57,810 nt of DNA from the NCBI GenBank assembly GCA_002296965.1, contig DBIW01000034.1, forward strand, positions 1 to 57,810, given 5' to 3'. The stretch comes from Treponema sp. UBA792. Lineage in GTDB: Bacteria; Spirochaetota; Spirochaetia; Treponematales; Treponemataceae. Of this stretch, positions 31,742 through 41,854 are shown piece by piece; positions within the stretch are counted from its first letter, which is position 1; every line of letters begins with the position of its first letter. The translations under genes were made by a program, and so were the position numbers. The notes below the pieces were generated by a model. That model saw only the letters and a list, made by a program, of their open reading frames with translations, was not told where the DNA came from and made no database searches.

Positions 31742-34700
31742 ATGAGAATTTTGATAAAATGCGCCCTGATGAGAAAGATTGTCTCTGCAGCTGTCAGCTG
31801 TACCGTCTTTGCCGTTCTTCTCGCCGTGGCGGTCGCATCCGCTGTTCCTGTCTACCGAAGGTTCATGGACGGAATGGGCGACCGTACGCGGGAGCTTGCG
31901 CTGGAGCTGGAGAGCAGATCGGGACTTCATTTCTCATACAGTTCACTGTCGCCGTCCATTTTAACAGCATTGAGCATAAAAGGTATAGAGCTTTCCGACT
32001 CTTCCGGAGCGCCTGTCATGACAATAAGACGGACCAGAGTCTCATACAGTCTCAAGGCCGTCCTTTCCGGTGATTTCAGGAATTCCCTCCGGGGAATCTC
32101 GGCGGACGGCGTGCAGATCGACATTCCGGGCGCTGTCTCAGCCTACCGCCGTCTGACGGGTTCCAGGAGCGGGTTCTCGCTTGAGAAAATCGGGAGAGCC
32201 GCCGGTCTCCTCAAGTCGGACATATCCCTCAGAAACGTGACCCTCAGGTATGCTGAGGGCGGATTTTCTGCCGGAATGTATGTCCAGAGTGCGGATCTGA
32301 GCTGTTCCAGGGACGGAAGCATCGGGCTTGGACTTGACTGCCGGGCCGAATTTTCTGTGCCCGGACATGACGGAATTATTTCCTGCGGAGTGAGCCTTGA
32401 CGGGGTTTTTCCGAGGGGCGGGGAGAATTCATCTGTCAGGATAGGAATACGTGACCTTACTGATGGAGAATACTCGCTCGCAAAACAGAATTTTCTGGTC
32501 ACGTACAGCGGCGGAACTATCCGTGCCGAGACTGTCCAGTCCGTCGTTCCGCTGAGGCTGAGGGCGGAGTACAGCACGTCGGATCCGGAGCTGGATCTTT
32601 CCGTCAGGGCAGAGAACATAAGCCTGCGGTCGCTGTTCGAGTCCTCACCGCGCCGCGGATTGTCCGCCCGTCTTTCCGGAATTACGGCGGATCTGTCGGC
32701 GGATGCGCGGATCGGCCTGTCACCGTTCTCCGTCAGCTACTCGTCATCCGGAAACGTGCGCGTTCCCCGGACGCTTGTTCCCGGCGGAGCCGCCGTGTCC
32801 TACTCGCTTTCCGGAGACAGAGCCGGCATCGACATCGCGGAATTTTCCGTCACAGGAGATGATGTGGACGCGTCGCTGTCGGCTTCGTGCCGGTTCGCGG
32901 ACCTGAACATCTCAGGCTCCGCTGACATACGCAGAATTCTCCTTCCGAACGGAAATCCGCTCTCCGCGGAGCTTTATTTTGATCCCATGGAGAGGGGATT
33001 CATGATGTTCTCGCCGCAGGTCACTGTAGGCGGCCGGCAGTTCACGGCCCTTCAGCTCACATTGGCGCCCTCATCCGACTCTTATGACTTCCGTTTCGAG
33101 GTGTCCGACTATTCACATAACTCGGATGGCGGCCCCGGCCGGATCGGGCTGGACGGAAGCTTCATGGACGGATTCCGCTATGTGCAGACAGGCGTTTCCC
33201 TGGACAGCCTCTACCTCGACAGCCTTGTCTCGTCCCTGTCGCTGTTCCTTCCGCAGGGCCATCAGGAGAGGATTTCAGCGCTGGCTTCCCAGCTGAATAC
33301 GTATCTTCTTACAGGAGACGCATATCTTTCCACGGATTTCGCCAACATAACATACAACGTTCCGTACATAATGCTTGCGGACACCGCCCATGACGGCCGC
33401 GCTCTTCTCCTTTCGGCCTCCGGGAACGGCCAGTCGGTGCAGGTGGAGAGGCTGAATCTTATTCTCGGAGGATATGCGCTCGACCTTTCGGCCTCGGTTG
33501 ACAGGATGCCGGGCGGGAGGGAGCTGTTCTTCTCGGCCGACATAACATCGTCCTCCATTCCGTATCATCTGTCCGGAAATATCCTTCCGGGCGCGGTGTC
33601 CGTCACCGGCGACTACGGACTGGATGTCTCAGTCCGCTCGGACGGGGACGGAATCCTGTCCGGCTCCATGAAATTCACAAGCCTTCCGCTCTCGGCCGGC
33701 AGGCTTGTCCTGCTGATGTCGGCCGACATGGAGCTGAGGTACTCGCCGCAGCTGGGTCCTGAGGTGACCGTCTCCAGGCTTGAGGTCGAGGAGACCGGGA
33801 TGTTCTATTCCATCAGTCCTCGCCTGACGCTTTCGGGCACGGTAACCGGTTATGGGGCGCAGTTCGGCTCAATCTCGTATTCCGACCTGTATTCGTCCCT
33901 TGAGGGCCGCGCGGATCTCGCCGTAAACATGAATTCAGGCGTGTTCAGCTCTGCCGGCCTTGATTTTTCGGTCAGAAGCCCGTTCTCGGACGAGACGATA
34001 TCCGCCTCCGCCGAAGTTTCAAATCCGGGGGGGACGTCCTTTCCCCTTAAATCCGCGGCTGATTTCCTGTACGTCAACGCGCGCATTCAGACGGGGAATT
34101 TCAGCCTGAACCGGTTCACGTCCGTCCGCAATGACAGCAACGTCCTTTCGGCCGCCGTGGAAATATCGGGACCTGTCGCGGATCCCTTCGTCTCCGTGAA
34201 CGTGGAGCGGGCGGCGGTGGTGATGTCGGGCGAGCTTATGACTGTGAGGGGCACGGGATTTATGGAGGACAGGACTGTTTCCGTCCCGTCGCTTGACTTT
34301 TCGTACAGGAACATCGGCGTGAGGGCTGATTCCGCCGAGTTCTCGCTTGACTCGATGACCGGAAAAATATCGGTCTCGGCGGCCGCGGAATTCGCCGGAA
34401 AGACCATATCCCTTCCCCTGGAGCTCACTGTTACTGATTCTGTTCCCGGCGGCGGAGCCGTGCCTGACTCATTCACCGCCGTCCTGTCGTCTGCAGGAAT
34501 TTCAGGAACGCTTGTAAGGAATTCTTCTCCGTTCACTCTTACGGCGGTAAAGGGCGGAGACACCGTGTCTGTTTTCTCCTCCGGAAATTCCGGATTCTAC
34601 GGTTCGCTTTCGGCCGGCGGAACCGTATATGCGTCGATGTCCTCGGATGCGCTTTCATTTGAGGCCGCGGGCTCTGTTTCTTCCGGCCGGCTTGATGTCG

Positions 34701-36112
34701 ATGTCGGCGGAATATCGGCGGATCTGCGCAGGATTTTCTCCGCCGTGGATCTTGACAGATTCATCTCCGTAAAGGGAGGAACCGTTTCGGGGGCTCTGAA
34801 CATCGGCGGAACCGCCGACGAGCCTGATTTTTCGGGGCATCTGGATGTCTCGTCTCCGGACATCGTGCTGCCGGCTCTTGTTCCCGCGGGAATTTCGGGG
34901 AATTCGGTCGGTGTGGACTTTATCCACAACGAGATAAGGGTGAATGACGCCGTATGGTATGTCAAGAATTCAAGGCGTGTCAGGCTCGCCGCTTCCGTAT
35001 TCCTGAACAAGTGGAGAATGGATCATGTCGAGGCATCCGTCCGCTCGTTCAGGAACGAGCTTTTTCCTGCCGTCATAAGAGGCGGAGCCGTCGCCATTGA
35101 CGGAGACGTGAACTGCTCGCTTGATGTGTATTATGGCGACGGAATCCTTGAGGTCGGGGGCGATGTGTTCGCCGAGAATGTCGACATGAAGACCGCCATC
35201 ACGCGGATGGGAGGACAGGAGCATCCCGCGCCTAAGCATTCCGTGCTTGCGGATCTTGACGTGAGGCTCGGAACCCATGTGATTCTGAATCTGGATCCGC
35301 TTCTGAGGTGCGTGTTTGTGCCGGACACTAGCTTCCGCTTCAAGATGGATCAGGCCGCGCAGGAATTCGTCATAGACGGAAACCTCAGGCTCAAGTCAGG
35401 TGACATCTCGTATCTGAACAGGAGCTTCTACATAAAGGAGGGCGACATAAAATTCTCTCCGGACGACATATTCAATCCGACGATAACGGTCCGGGCCGAG
35501 ACAAGGGAAAAGGATGACGGCGGACAGACGGTCAGGATAATCCTCTCCGCGGAGAACCAGCGGCTTCTGGACTTCCGTCCCCGTTTCTCGTCTGTGCCGG
35601 CGAAGTCAGAGAACGAGATAAGGAACCTGCTAGGGCAGATCGCGCTCGCGGATTCGGAGAGCGTCGGAGGCTTCATCTTCGCCGCGAGCGATTACGCGCT
35701 GCAGTCAACGGTCGTGCGCGGAGTGGAAAACAAGTTGCGTGATTTGCTTAATTTTGATATATTGTCCCTGCGTACTAATATTCTGCAGAACACGCTGAAC
35801 ATGGGTATGTCGGGAAGCTTTGGAAGCGGGAAGATAACGGTCGGTAACTTTCTGGACAATTCGACTGTTTATATAGGAAAATACTTCGGAAGTGCGCTGT
35901 ATGTCGATGCAATGCTTCATCTTTCTTACGATAAGGAAATAAATGATCTGACTAAGCCCGGAGCTCTGTTATTCCAGCCGGAATTCGGCTTTGAGCTTGA
36001 GTCTCCCTTTGCCAATATACGCTGGAGCATGGCTCCGGATATAAATGCCATGCTGAACGGAATGTATGTTCCGTCGGCCTCGCTTTCGCTTTCCTGGAAG
36101 TTTTCATTCTAA
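31742..36112 (+). CDS. tamB: Translocation and assembly module protein TamB
   Basis: TamB-like proteins span the periplasm as a long beta-helix and help outer-membrane protein insertion or lipid transport. The 1456-residue chain has one N-terminal membrane anchor, a very long repetitive Ser/Gly/Val-rich beta region, and a C-terminal DUF490 domain from about 1130 (LKSGDISYLNRSFYIKEGDI, then NEIRNLLGQIAL). It ends in a probable amphipathic strand, SLSLSWKFSF. The start is uncertain: ATG 31742 and ATG 31769 are both possible and neither has a Shine-Dalgarno sequence. It precedes bamA by 40 bases, the order in T. pallidum (TP0325-TP0326). Confidence 0.92.
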   Translation: MRILIKCALMRKIVSAAVSCTVFAVLLAVAVASAVPVYRRFMDGMGDRTRELALELESRSGLHFSYSSLSPSILTALSIKGIELSDSSGAPVMTIRRTRVSYSLKAVLSGDFRNSLRGISADGVQIDIPGAVSAYRRLTGSRSGFSLEKIGRAAGLLKSDISLRNVTLRYAEGGFSAGMYVQSADLSCSRDGSIGLGLDCRAEFSVPGHDGIISCGVSLDGVFPRGGENSSVRIGIRDLTDGEYSLAKQNFLVTYSGGTIRAETVQSVVPLRLRAEYSTSDPELDLSVRAENISLRSLFESSPRRGLSARLSGITADLSADARIGLSPFSVSYSSSGNVRVPRTLVPGGAAVSYSLSGDRAGIDIAEFSVTGDDVDASLSASCRFADLNISGSADIRRILLPNGNPLSAELYFDPMERGFMMFSPQVTVGGRQFTALQLTLAPSSDSYDFRFEVSDYSHNSDGGPGRIGLDGSFMDGFRYVQTGVSLDSLYLDSLVSSLSLFLPQGHQERISALASQLNTYLLTGDAYLSTDFANITYNVPYIMLADTAHDGRALLLSASGNGQSVQVERLNLILGGYALDLSASVDRMPGGRELFFSADITSSSIPYHLSGNILPGAVSVTGDYGLDVSVRSDGDGILSGSMKFTSLPLSAGRLVLLMSADMELRYSPQLGPEVTVSRLEVEETGMFYSISPRLTLSGTVTGYGAQFGSISYSDLYSSLEGRADLAVNMNSGVFSSAGLDFSVRSPFSDETISASAEVSNPGGTSFPLKSAADFLYVNARIQTGNFSLNRFTSVRNDSNVLSAAVEISGPVADPFVSVNVERAAVVMSGELMTVRGTGFMEDRTVSVPSLDFSYRNIGVRADSAEFSLDSMTGKISVSAAAEFAGKTISLPLELTVTDSVPGGGAVPDSFTAVLSSAGISGTLVRNSSPFTLTAVKGGDTVSVFSSGNSGFYGSLSAGGTVYASMSSDALSFEAAGSVSSGRLDVDVGGISADLRRIFSAVDLDRFISVKGGTVSGALNIGGTADEPDFSGHLDVSSPDIVLPALVPAGISGNSVGVDFIHNEIRVNDAVWYVKNSRRVRLAASVFLNKWRMDHVEASVRSFRNELFPAVIRGGAVAIDGDVNCSLDVYYGDGILEVGGDVFAENVDMKTAITRMGGQEHPAPKHSVLADLDVRLGTHVILNLDPLLRCVFVPDTSFRFKMDQAAQEFVIDGNLRLKSGDISYLNRSFYIKEGDIKFSPDDIFNPTITVRAETREKDDGGQTVRIILSAENQRLLDFRPRFSSVPAKSENEIRNLLGQIALADSESVGGFIFAASDYALQSTVVRGVENKLRDLLNFDILSLRTNILQNTLNMGMSGSFGSGKITVGNFLDNSTVYIGKYFGSALYVDAMLHLSYDKEINDLTKPGALLFQPEFGFELESPFANIRWSMAPDINAMLNGMYVPSASLSLSWKFSF

Positions 36113-36152
36113 AATATGGGCATCTTTGGAGCGGTGCCCTATAGGAGTTTTT

Positions 36153-38570
36153 ATGTGTTCGTTTCGACGTTTCGTGGCCGCAGCGCTTGTCCTGCTGTCA
36201 GCCGCCTTTTCTGCCGCCGCACAGGACAGTGAGGGCGAGTGGTACTGGAACAGGCCTGTGGCGGAGATAGAATTCGAGGGACTGAAAAACGTCAGGAAGT
36301 CCGAGCTTTCCGGAATAACAAGCTCGTTCATAGGAAGGGATTTTACAGAGGATATGTATAATGATCTTCTTGACAGGCTTTATGCGCTTGACCTTTTTGA
36401 CGAGATAAATCCTTACGCAAAACATTCATCCAAGGATGAGCAGAAAGTTCTTCTTGTGTTCCAGGTCGCCGAGAGGCCTGTAGTCAAGGCCGTGAATTTT
36501 TCCGGAAACAGGAAAATCAGGAACGGCGAGCTCAGGGATCTTGTCAAGGTCAAGACCAGCGATATTTTCGTCGAAAGCAAGGTTCTCATGGACGAGCGCA
36601 CAATCCGCGACCATTATCTCCAGAAGGGCTACACATCCTCGAAGGTCACCCACAGGACGGAGGAGACTGACGGCGGTGTCGAGGTCACGTTCGTCATAAC
36701 CGAAGGCTCGAACACCGTCATAACCGGGATTCATTTCAGCGGGAACACCGTCGCCTCTGAGCGCATACTCAAGGGCAAGCTGCAGCTGAAGGAGGCCGGT
36801 TTCCTGAAGGACGGCGCTTTTCAGAATTCTACGCTGGAGCTTGACAGACAGACGCTTGTGAGCTGGTACAGGGAGCGCGGATATGTTGACGCGGCAGTTC
36901 TGGACGTCAGAATCGATTCGTCCTTCAATGAGGCGAAGCAGCGCGAGGAGCTTGACCTGACTTTTGTCATTCAGGAGGGCGCGCAATATACCTACACAGG
37001 TCTCACTGTCTCAGGAAACGAGGTCTTCTCCTCGGAGAGGCTTCTGTCGCTGATGAAGCTCCAGCCCGGAGCTGTTTTCAACAGCGTGAAATTCCAGGAG
37101 GGGCTCGGCGCGATTACCGGGCTCTACTATGAGAACGGATATATGTCCAACGAATTTTATCCGACTCCCGTCAAGGATACTGAGCGCAGGGAAATATCAT
37201 ATCATCTTACTGTCGTTGAGAATGTCCGCTCCCATATCGAGAACGTGATAATAAAGGGAAATTCCAGGACAAAGGACTACGTGATAAGACGAGAGATTCC
37301 CCTTGAGTCCGGAGATGTGTTCTCCCGCGACAAGGTCATGAACGGACTGAGGAATCTGTACAACCTCCAGTATTTCTCCAACATAATTCCAGAGCCGCAG
37401 GGCGGATCCGAGCCGAATCTTGTCGATCTTGTCGTGTCCGTGGAGGAGCAGTCAACGATGTCGCTTCAGTTCGGACTCACGTTCTCCGGCATAACCGATC
37501 CCGACGCGATTCCAATATCGCTTTTCGGAAAACTTGAGAATTCAAACCTGTTCGGTGAGGGAAAATCGCTTTCTGTATCCACCACAATATCAAATACGGA
37601 GCAGTCGGTCGATTTCACCTATGCGCAGAACTGGATCGGAAACCTTCCTGTCGCATTCAGCCAGTCGCTGTCCCTCTCCCATACCCATGCCGCGGTCAGA
37701 CGCAACGCATGGCTTCCGGATCTTTCGCTTGACCAGTATTACTATTACATGGATTATGACGGTTGGTCGGCGAGCCTGGGCTCCGCGCTCTCAAGAAGAT
37801 GGACTCCTGACTATGCGATCCTGACCCTTGCCGGCGGACTGACGAATTCGCTGACAAACTACCAGTATGACGAGACTCTTTACACTCCTACCGACCTTGG
37901 AATATCGCTTTTCGCGAACAGATGGGGACTTGTGAATTCTGTATGGACGAGCTTTTCCGTGGACAACCGCGACATAAACTATGATCCGACAAAGGGATGG
38001 TTCGCAAGCGAGCGTCTTGCTTGGTACGGGCTTATTCCTGGGCTTGAGAAGGAGTTCTTCCTTAAAAGCGACTTCAAGCTGGAGGGCTATCTCAAGCTGC
38101 TTGACATAAATGTCACAGAGAAATGGGCGCTCAGGATGGTCCTTGCAGGCTACACCGGATTCACCGCGATTTTCCCGGCCACCGGCTCCTCCGTAAGCGA
38201 CTCCAACAAGCTTTACGTTGACGGAATGTTCAACGGAAGGGGATGGACCGAGGCTTACAGGAAACCGGAAGCCAGGGGACAGGCGATGTTCAGCAACAGG
38301 CTGGAGCTCCGGGTTCCGATTGTTCCGAACATAATAGGTGTGGACGGATTCTGGGATGCCGTGGCGGTAAAGGGTTCGGCCGGTGATATGTTCTCGTCGC
38401 TTGAGCTTGACGACTTCTATTTCAGCTTCGGACCGGGAATCCGCTTCCTTGTTCCGCAGTTCCCGCTGCATCTGCTTTTCGCGTTCAGGTACAGGTTCGA
38501 GGACAATCAGCTAAAATGGGCGGACACTCCGTTCCAGTTCGTGCTTTCGTTCAACATAGTGAACCGCTGA
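36153..38570 (+). CDS. bamA: Outer membrane assembly factor BamA (Omp85)
   Basis: BamA folds beta-barrel proteins into the outer membrane. A signal peptide (about 1-22, ending SAAA) precedes five POTRA-type repeats (about 30-410; examples VAEIEFEGLKNVRKSEL and VTGIHFSGNTVASER). The barrel follows, with the conserved GRGW turn (corresponding to VRGF/Y) near residue 700 and a terminal aromatic strand (FQFVLSFNIVNR). The length is 805 residues from ATG 36153, which has AGGAG 6 bases upstream. It corresponds to T. pallidum TP0326 by context. Confidence 0.96.
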   Translation: MCSFRRFVAAALVLLSAAFSAAAQDSEGEWYWNRPVAEIEFEGLKNVRKSELSGITSSFIGRDFTEDMYNDLLDRLYALDLFDEINPYAKHSSKDEQKVLLVFQVAERPVVKAVNFSGNRKIRNGELRDLVKVKTSDIFVESKVLMDERTIRDHYLQKGYTSSKVTHRTEETDGGVEVTFVITEGSNTVITGIHFSGNTVASERILKGKLQLKEAGFLKDGAFQNSTLELDRQTLVSWYRERGYVDAAVLDVRIDSSFNEAKQREELDLTFVIQEGAQYTYTGLTVSGNEVFSSERLLSLMKLQPGAVFNSVKFQEGLGAITGLYYENGYMSNEFYPTPVKDTERREISYHLTVVENVRSHIENVIIKGNSRTKDYVIRREIPLESGDVFSRDKVMNGLRNLYNLQYFSNIIPEPQGGSEPNLVDLVVSVEEQSTMSLQFGLTFSGITDPDAIPISLFGKLENSNLFGEGKSLSVSTTISNTEQSVDFTYAQNWIGNLPVAFSQSLSLSHTHAAVRRNAWLPDLSLDQYYYYMDYDGWSASLGSALSRRWTPDYAILTLAGGLTNSLTNYQYDETLYTPTDLGISLFANRWGLVNSVWTSFSVDNRDINYDPTKGWFASERLAWYGLIPGLEKEFFLKSDFKLEGYLKLLDINVTEKWALRMVLAGYTGFTAIFPATGSSVSDSNKLYVDGMFNGRGWTEAYRKPEARGQAMFSNRLELRVPIVPNIIGVDGFWDAVAVKGSAGDMFSSLELDDFYFSFGPGIRFLVPQFPLHLLFAFRYRFEDNQLKWADTPFQFVLSFNIVNR

Positions 38571-38628
38571 CGCCGCTTTTCCGCAGCTTATGGCTTTAAG
38601 GAACCGTAAAAGCGCATGATTCAAGGCT

Positions 38629-38656
38629 GCCTGCCCGGATATGCCCCGGTGCAGGC
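38629..38656. other. Stem-loop between bamA and skp
   Basis: A 10-bp GC-rich stem (GCCTGC-CCGG with CCGG-T-GCAGGC, one bulged T) with a 7-base loop lies in the 118-base gap. There is no following T run, so it is more likely an mRNA processing or stabilising element than a terminator. Confidence 0.5.
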
Positions 38657-38688
38657 TGTCATATTACTGAGTTTTTGAGGATATTTTT

Positions 38689-39216
38689 ATGAGAAGAAGC
38701 AAAATTCTTGTTGCCGCGTTTTCTGCCGCGGTTATGTTTTCCGGAGGGCTTTCCGCCCAGCAGCAGATAACAAAATTCGGCGTCGTCGATACGGCTAAGG
38801 TGTACAATGCGTATTTCAGGAATTCGGCGCCTGTGCGCAACTACGAGAAGAAGAAGTCGGAGTTCCAGAGCGAGATAAACAAGCGGACGGACGAGCTGCG
38901 CCAGCTCCAGCAGAAGAAGCTTGACTACGAGAAGAACGGCAACGAGACGGCCGCGCTGAAAACCGAGACCGAGATAACGAAGAAGAAGGATTATCTGACC
39001 GAATATACGAACGCGAAGAACGTGGAGCTGGAGTCCATGCAGCGCGCTCTCCAGTCTTCAGATGAATTCTACGGAAAGCTTTACAGCACGCTCGCCAGAA
39101 TCGCCGAGGGCGGCGGCTACAGCATGATTCTGAGTCTTCAGGATTCAAATTCAATCCTCTGGTACAGCTCATCCGTGGACATAACGGATCAGGTCATCTC
39201 CGACCTGGGGCTGTGA
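38689..39216 (+). CDS. skp: OmpH/Skp family periplasmic chaperone
   Basis: Skp carries unfolded outer-membrane proteins across the periplasm to BamA. The 175-residue protein has a signal peptide (about 1-23), the family strand KFGVVDTAKVYNAYF, and then long charged helices (about 45-130) that form the tentacles. The central helices are Lys/Glu/Gln-rich. GAGG lies 8 bases before the ATG. It follows bamA by 118 bases and its stop shares a base with the mutS start (TGATG). Confidence 0.9.
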   Translation: MRRSKILVAAFSAAVMFSGGLSAQQQITKFGVVDTAKVYNAYFRNSAPVRNYEKKKSEFQSEINKRTDELRQLQQKKLDYEKNGNETAALKTETEITKKKDYLTEYTNAKNVELESMQRALQSSDEFYGKLYSTLARIAEGGGYSMILSLQDSNSILWYSSSVDITDQVISDLGL

Positions 39217-41804
39217 TGGAGCAGGACGACAGGCAGCTTACACCGATGATGCGTCAGTATGAGTCGGTGAAGGCGCAGTACAGAAATGAGGTTCTGTTTT
39301 TCCGGCTCGGTGATTTTTATGAGATGTTCAATGATGATGCGGTTCTTGTCTCAAGGCTGCTGAACCTGACGCTTACGCACCGTGCCGGTCAGCCGATGTG
39401 CGGAATTCCGTATCATGCCGCGAAGGTATACATAGCAAGGCTTCTGCGGCTCGGCAGAAAGATTGTTATATGCGAGCAGGTCGGAGAAATTCCCCGCGGA
39501 GGCAAGGGAATCACTGAGCGCAAGGTGGTCGAGGTCATTACGCCCGGAACGGCTGTGGAGGACGAGTATCTTGACGGAAACAGCGCGAGCTATCTTGCCG
39601 CAATGTCATTCTCCGGGAAAAAGGCCGGATTCGCATATATAGATGTCTCTACCGGCAGGTTCCGCGCCACATCGTGGCCTCTTTCCTCCATGTCGGAGAA
39701 TTTCTCAAAGGAGACAGGACGTGTGTCCCCGCGCGAATTTCTTCTGCCTGAATCCCTGAGAAGAGACAGCGGAATTCAGGATGTACTGCAGGCTTGCGAC
39801 GGAATCTCTGTGTCCTATTATCCGGACTGGAATTTCTCCGCCGCCTCCTCCTTTGAGAGGCTGACGTCGCAGTTTGGAACGGCCAGTCTCAGGGCATTCT
39901 CGCTTGAGCCGGACTCGCCGGAGGTCCCGCCGGCCGGATTTCTTCTGGACTATCTTGAGAAGACGACTAACACCGGAATTCCTCATGTGACCTCCATCGA
40001 TGTGTATCATGACAGCGACTTTCTGATAATAGATGACTCCTCCCGCCGCAACCTTGAGATAACGGAGAATCTCCGGGACGGAACTCCGAAATATTCCCTT
40101 CTTGAATGTGTCGATTTCACAAGGACGGCGATGGGAAGCAGGCTTCTGCGCACCTGGCTTCTCTTTCCGCTCACGGAGCTTGCGGAAATAACGAAGAGGC
40201 AGGACCGCACGGCGTTTTTCATGTCAGACAGGAGAATGCTTGATACGGCGCGCGGAATGTTGGGCCGGATCCTTGACATCGAGAGGCTTGCGTCCAGAAT
40301 CGCAATGGAAAGGGCGCATCCGAAGGATCTTCAGGCGCTCAGGTCGAGCCTTGAGGTGTGGATCTCGCTCAGAAAGGAGCTTTCGCCGTCCGGTTTTGCG
40401 TTCACGGATCCGGCGCCGGCATTCGACATAATCAACCTGATAAATGACTCCATAAAGGAGGATCCTCCGACGGCCATCACGGACGGAGGCATAATAAGGG
40501 ACGGATGGTCCGCCGAGCTTGACCACTGGCGGGAAATTCACGACAACTTCAGCAGAATTCTGTCCGAGTATGAGGCCGAGGAGCGCAATAAGACAGGAAT
40601 TCAGACGCTCAAAATAAAGTACACGAATGCGGCCGGGTATTTCATTGAGGTGAGCAAGGGCAGGCTCTCCTCCGTTCCGCCGCATTTCATAATGAGACGG
40701 GCTCTTGTGAACGGTGACAGGTACACTACGGCCAGGCTGCAGGAGCTTGAGCAGGAGCTTAATGATTCTGTGTCGAAAATTCTGGAGCTGGAGAGGGATC
40801 TCTATGTGGATGTCCGTTCCAGGCTCGGAAAGGACATCAGCTATATGCTGCTTGCCGCCGGGGAAATCGCAGAGACGGATGTGATTGCTTCCTTCGCCCA
40901 TGCCGCATCGGTACACAGATGGGTGCGTCCGGTCATGGAGAATTCTGGAATTTTCGAGGTGAAGGCTGGAAGACATCCTGTAGTGGAGAACCATATCGCG
41001 GCCGGAGAATTTGTTCCGAATGACACGCTGCTGGCTTCAGGCGCAGACGGAATTCCGTCGTTCGATCTTATCACCGGACCGAACATGGCCGGAAAAAGCA
41101 CATATCTCAGGCAGAATGCGCTGATCGCCCTTCTTGCGCAGACAGGTTCCTGCGTCCCCGCGGAAAGCGCGAGGATAGGTCTCGCCGACAGAATTTTCTG
41201 CCGTGTAGGAGCATCGGACAATCTTGCGCGGGGCGAATCCACTTTTCTTGTGGAGATGACGGAGACCGCCGGCATCCTCCGCTCGGCGACTGGCTCCTCG
41301 ATTGTAATAATGGATGAGGTCGGCCGCGGAACCTCCACCGAGGACGGTCTGGCGATCGCCCGGGCCGTATCGGAGTATCTGCTTGACACGGTAAAATGCC
41401 GCACGCTCTTCGCCACGCATTACCATGAGCTTACCCGTATGGAGCACGGTTCTGTCAGGATGCTCTGCATGGATGTCGCGGAAAGGGACGGCGGGGTCGT
41501 GTTCCTGAGGAAGATAAAGGAAGGGGTAACGGAAAATTCCTACGGTGTCCATGTCGCGCGGCTTGCCGGAGTGCCTAAATCCGTCGTTGACCGCGCGGAC
41601 GAGATTCTTTCCCATATACAGGCCTCGTCGGGACCGGAAGCCGACATTCCTTCTCCTGTCCGGACGGAGTGCGCGCTTCCAGGACTTTTCAGTGACGAGG
41701 AGATGGTTCTGTCCGAAATTCTGTCGTCTGAGCCTGATTCCATGACGCCGCTGGAGGCGCTGGGACTGATCGCCCGGTGGAAAAAGGAGCTTTCCGGCAG
41801 ATAA
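39216..41804 (+). CDS. mutS: DNA mismatch repair protein MutS
   Basis: MutS recognises mismatches and recruits MutL using ATP. The mismatch-binding motif FYEMF is at about 33-37, within LFFRLGDFYEMFNDDA. The ATPase has GPNMAGKSTYLRQ from residue 621, DEVGRGTSTEDG and ATHYHEL. The C-terminal dimerisation tail is present. The length is 862 residues from ATG 39216. A GTG at 39213 is also in frame, but GGGG lies 5 bases before the ATG. It is translationally coupled to skp (TGATG), the order seen in T. pallidum. Confidence 0.97.
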   Translation: MEQDDRQLTPMMRQYESVKAQYRNEVLFFRLGDFYEMFNDDAVLVSRLLNLTLTHRAGQPMCGIPYHAAKVYIARLLRLGRKIVICEQVGEIPRGGKGITERKVVEVITPGTAVEDEYLDGNSASYLAAMSFSGKKAGFAYIDVSTGRFRATSWPLSSMSENFSKETGRVSPREFLLPESLRRDSGIQDVLQACDGISVSYYPDWNFSAASSFERLTSQFGTASLRAFSLEPDSPEVPPAGFLLDYLEKTTNTGIPHVTSIDVYHDSDFLIIDDSSRRNLEITENLRDGTPKYSLLECVDFTRTAMGSRLLRTWLLFPLTELAEITKRQDRTAFFMSDRRMLDTARGMLGRILDIERLASRIAMERAHPKDLQALRSSLEVWISLRKELSPSGFAFTDPAPAFDIINLINDSIKEDPPTAITDGGIIRDGWSAELDHWREIHDNFSRILSEYEAEERNKTGIQTLKIKYTNAAGYFIEVSKGRLSSVPPHFIMRRALVNGDRYTTARLQELEQELNDSVSKILELERDLYVDVRSRLGKDISYMLLAAGEIAETDVIASFAHAASVHRWVRPVMENSGIFEVKAGRHPVVENHIAAGEFVPNDTLLASGADGIPSFDLITGPNMAGKSTYLRQNALIALLAQTGSCVPAESARIGLADRIFCRVGASDNLARGESTFLVEMTETAGILRSATGSSIVIMDEVGRGTSTEDGLAIARAVSEYLLDTVKCRTLFATHYHELTRMEHGSVRMLCMDVAERDGGVVFLRKIKEGVTENSYGVHVARLAGVPKSVVDRADEILSHIQASSGPEADIPSPVRTECALPGLFSDEEMVLSEILSSEPDSMTPLEALGLIARWKKELSGR

Positions 41805-41809
41805 ACTGT

Positions 41810-41838
41810 TTGCAAATAACGTTTCATCGTGCTAAACT
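41810..41838 (+). promoter_or_regulatory. Possible promoter of PAS-GGDEF-EAL gene
   Basis: TTGCAA (41810-41815), a 17-base spacer and TAAACT (41833-41838) lie just after the mutS stop and 16 bases before the start codon. The -10 match is moderate. Confidence 0.4.
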
Positions 41839-41854
41839 GTTGGACGGATATTCT

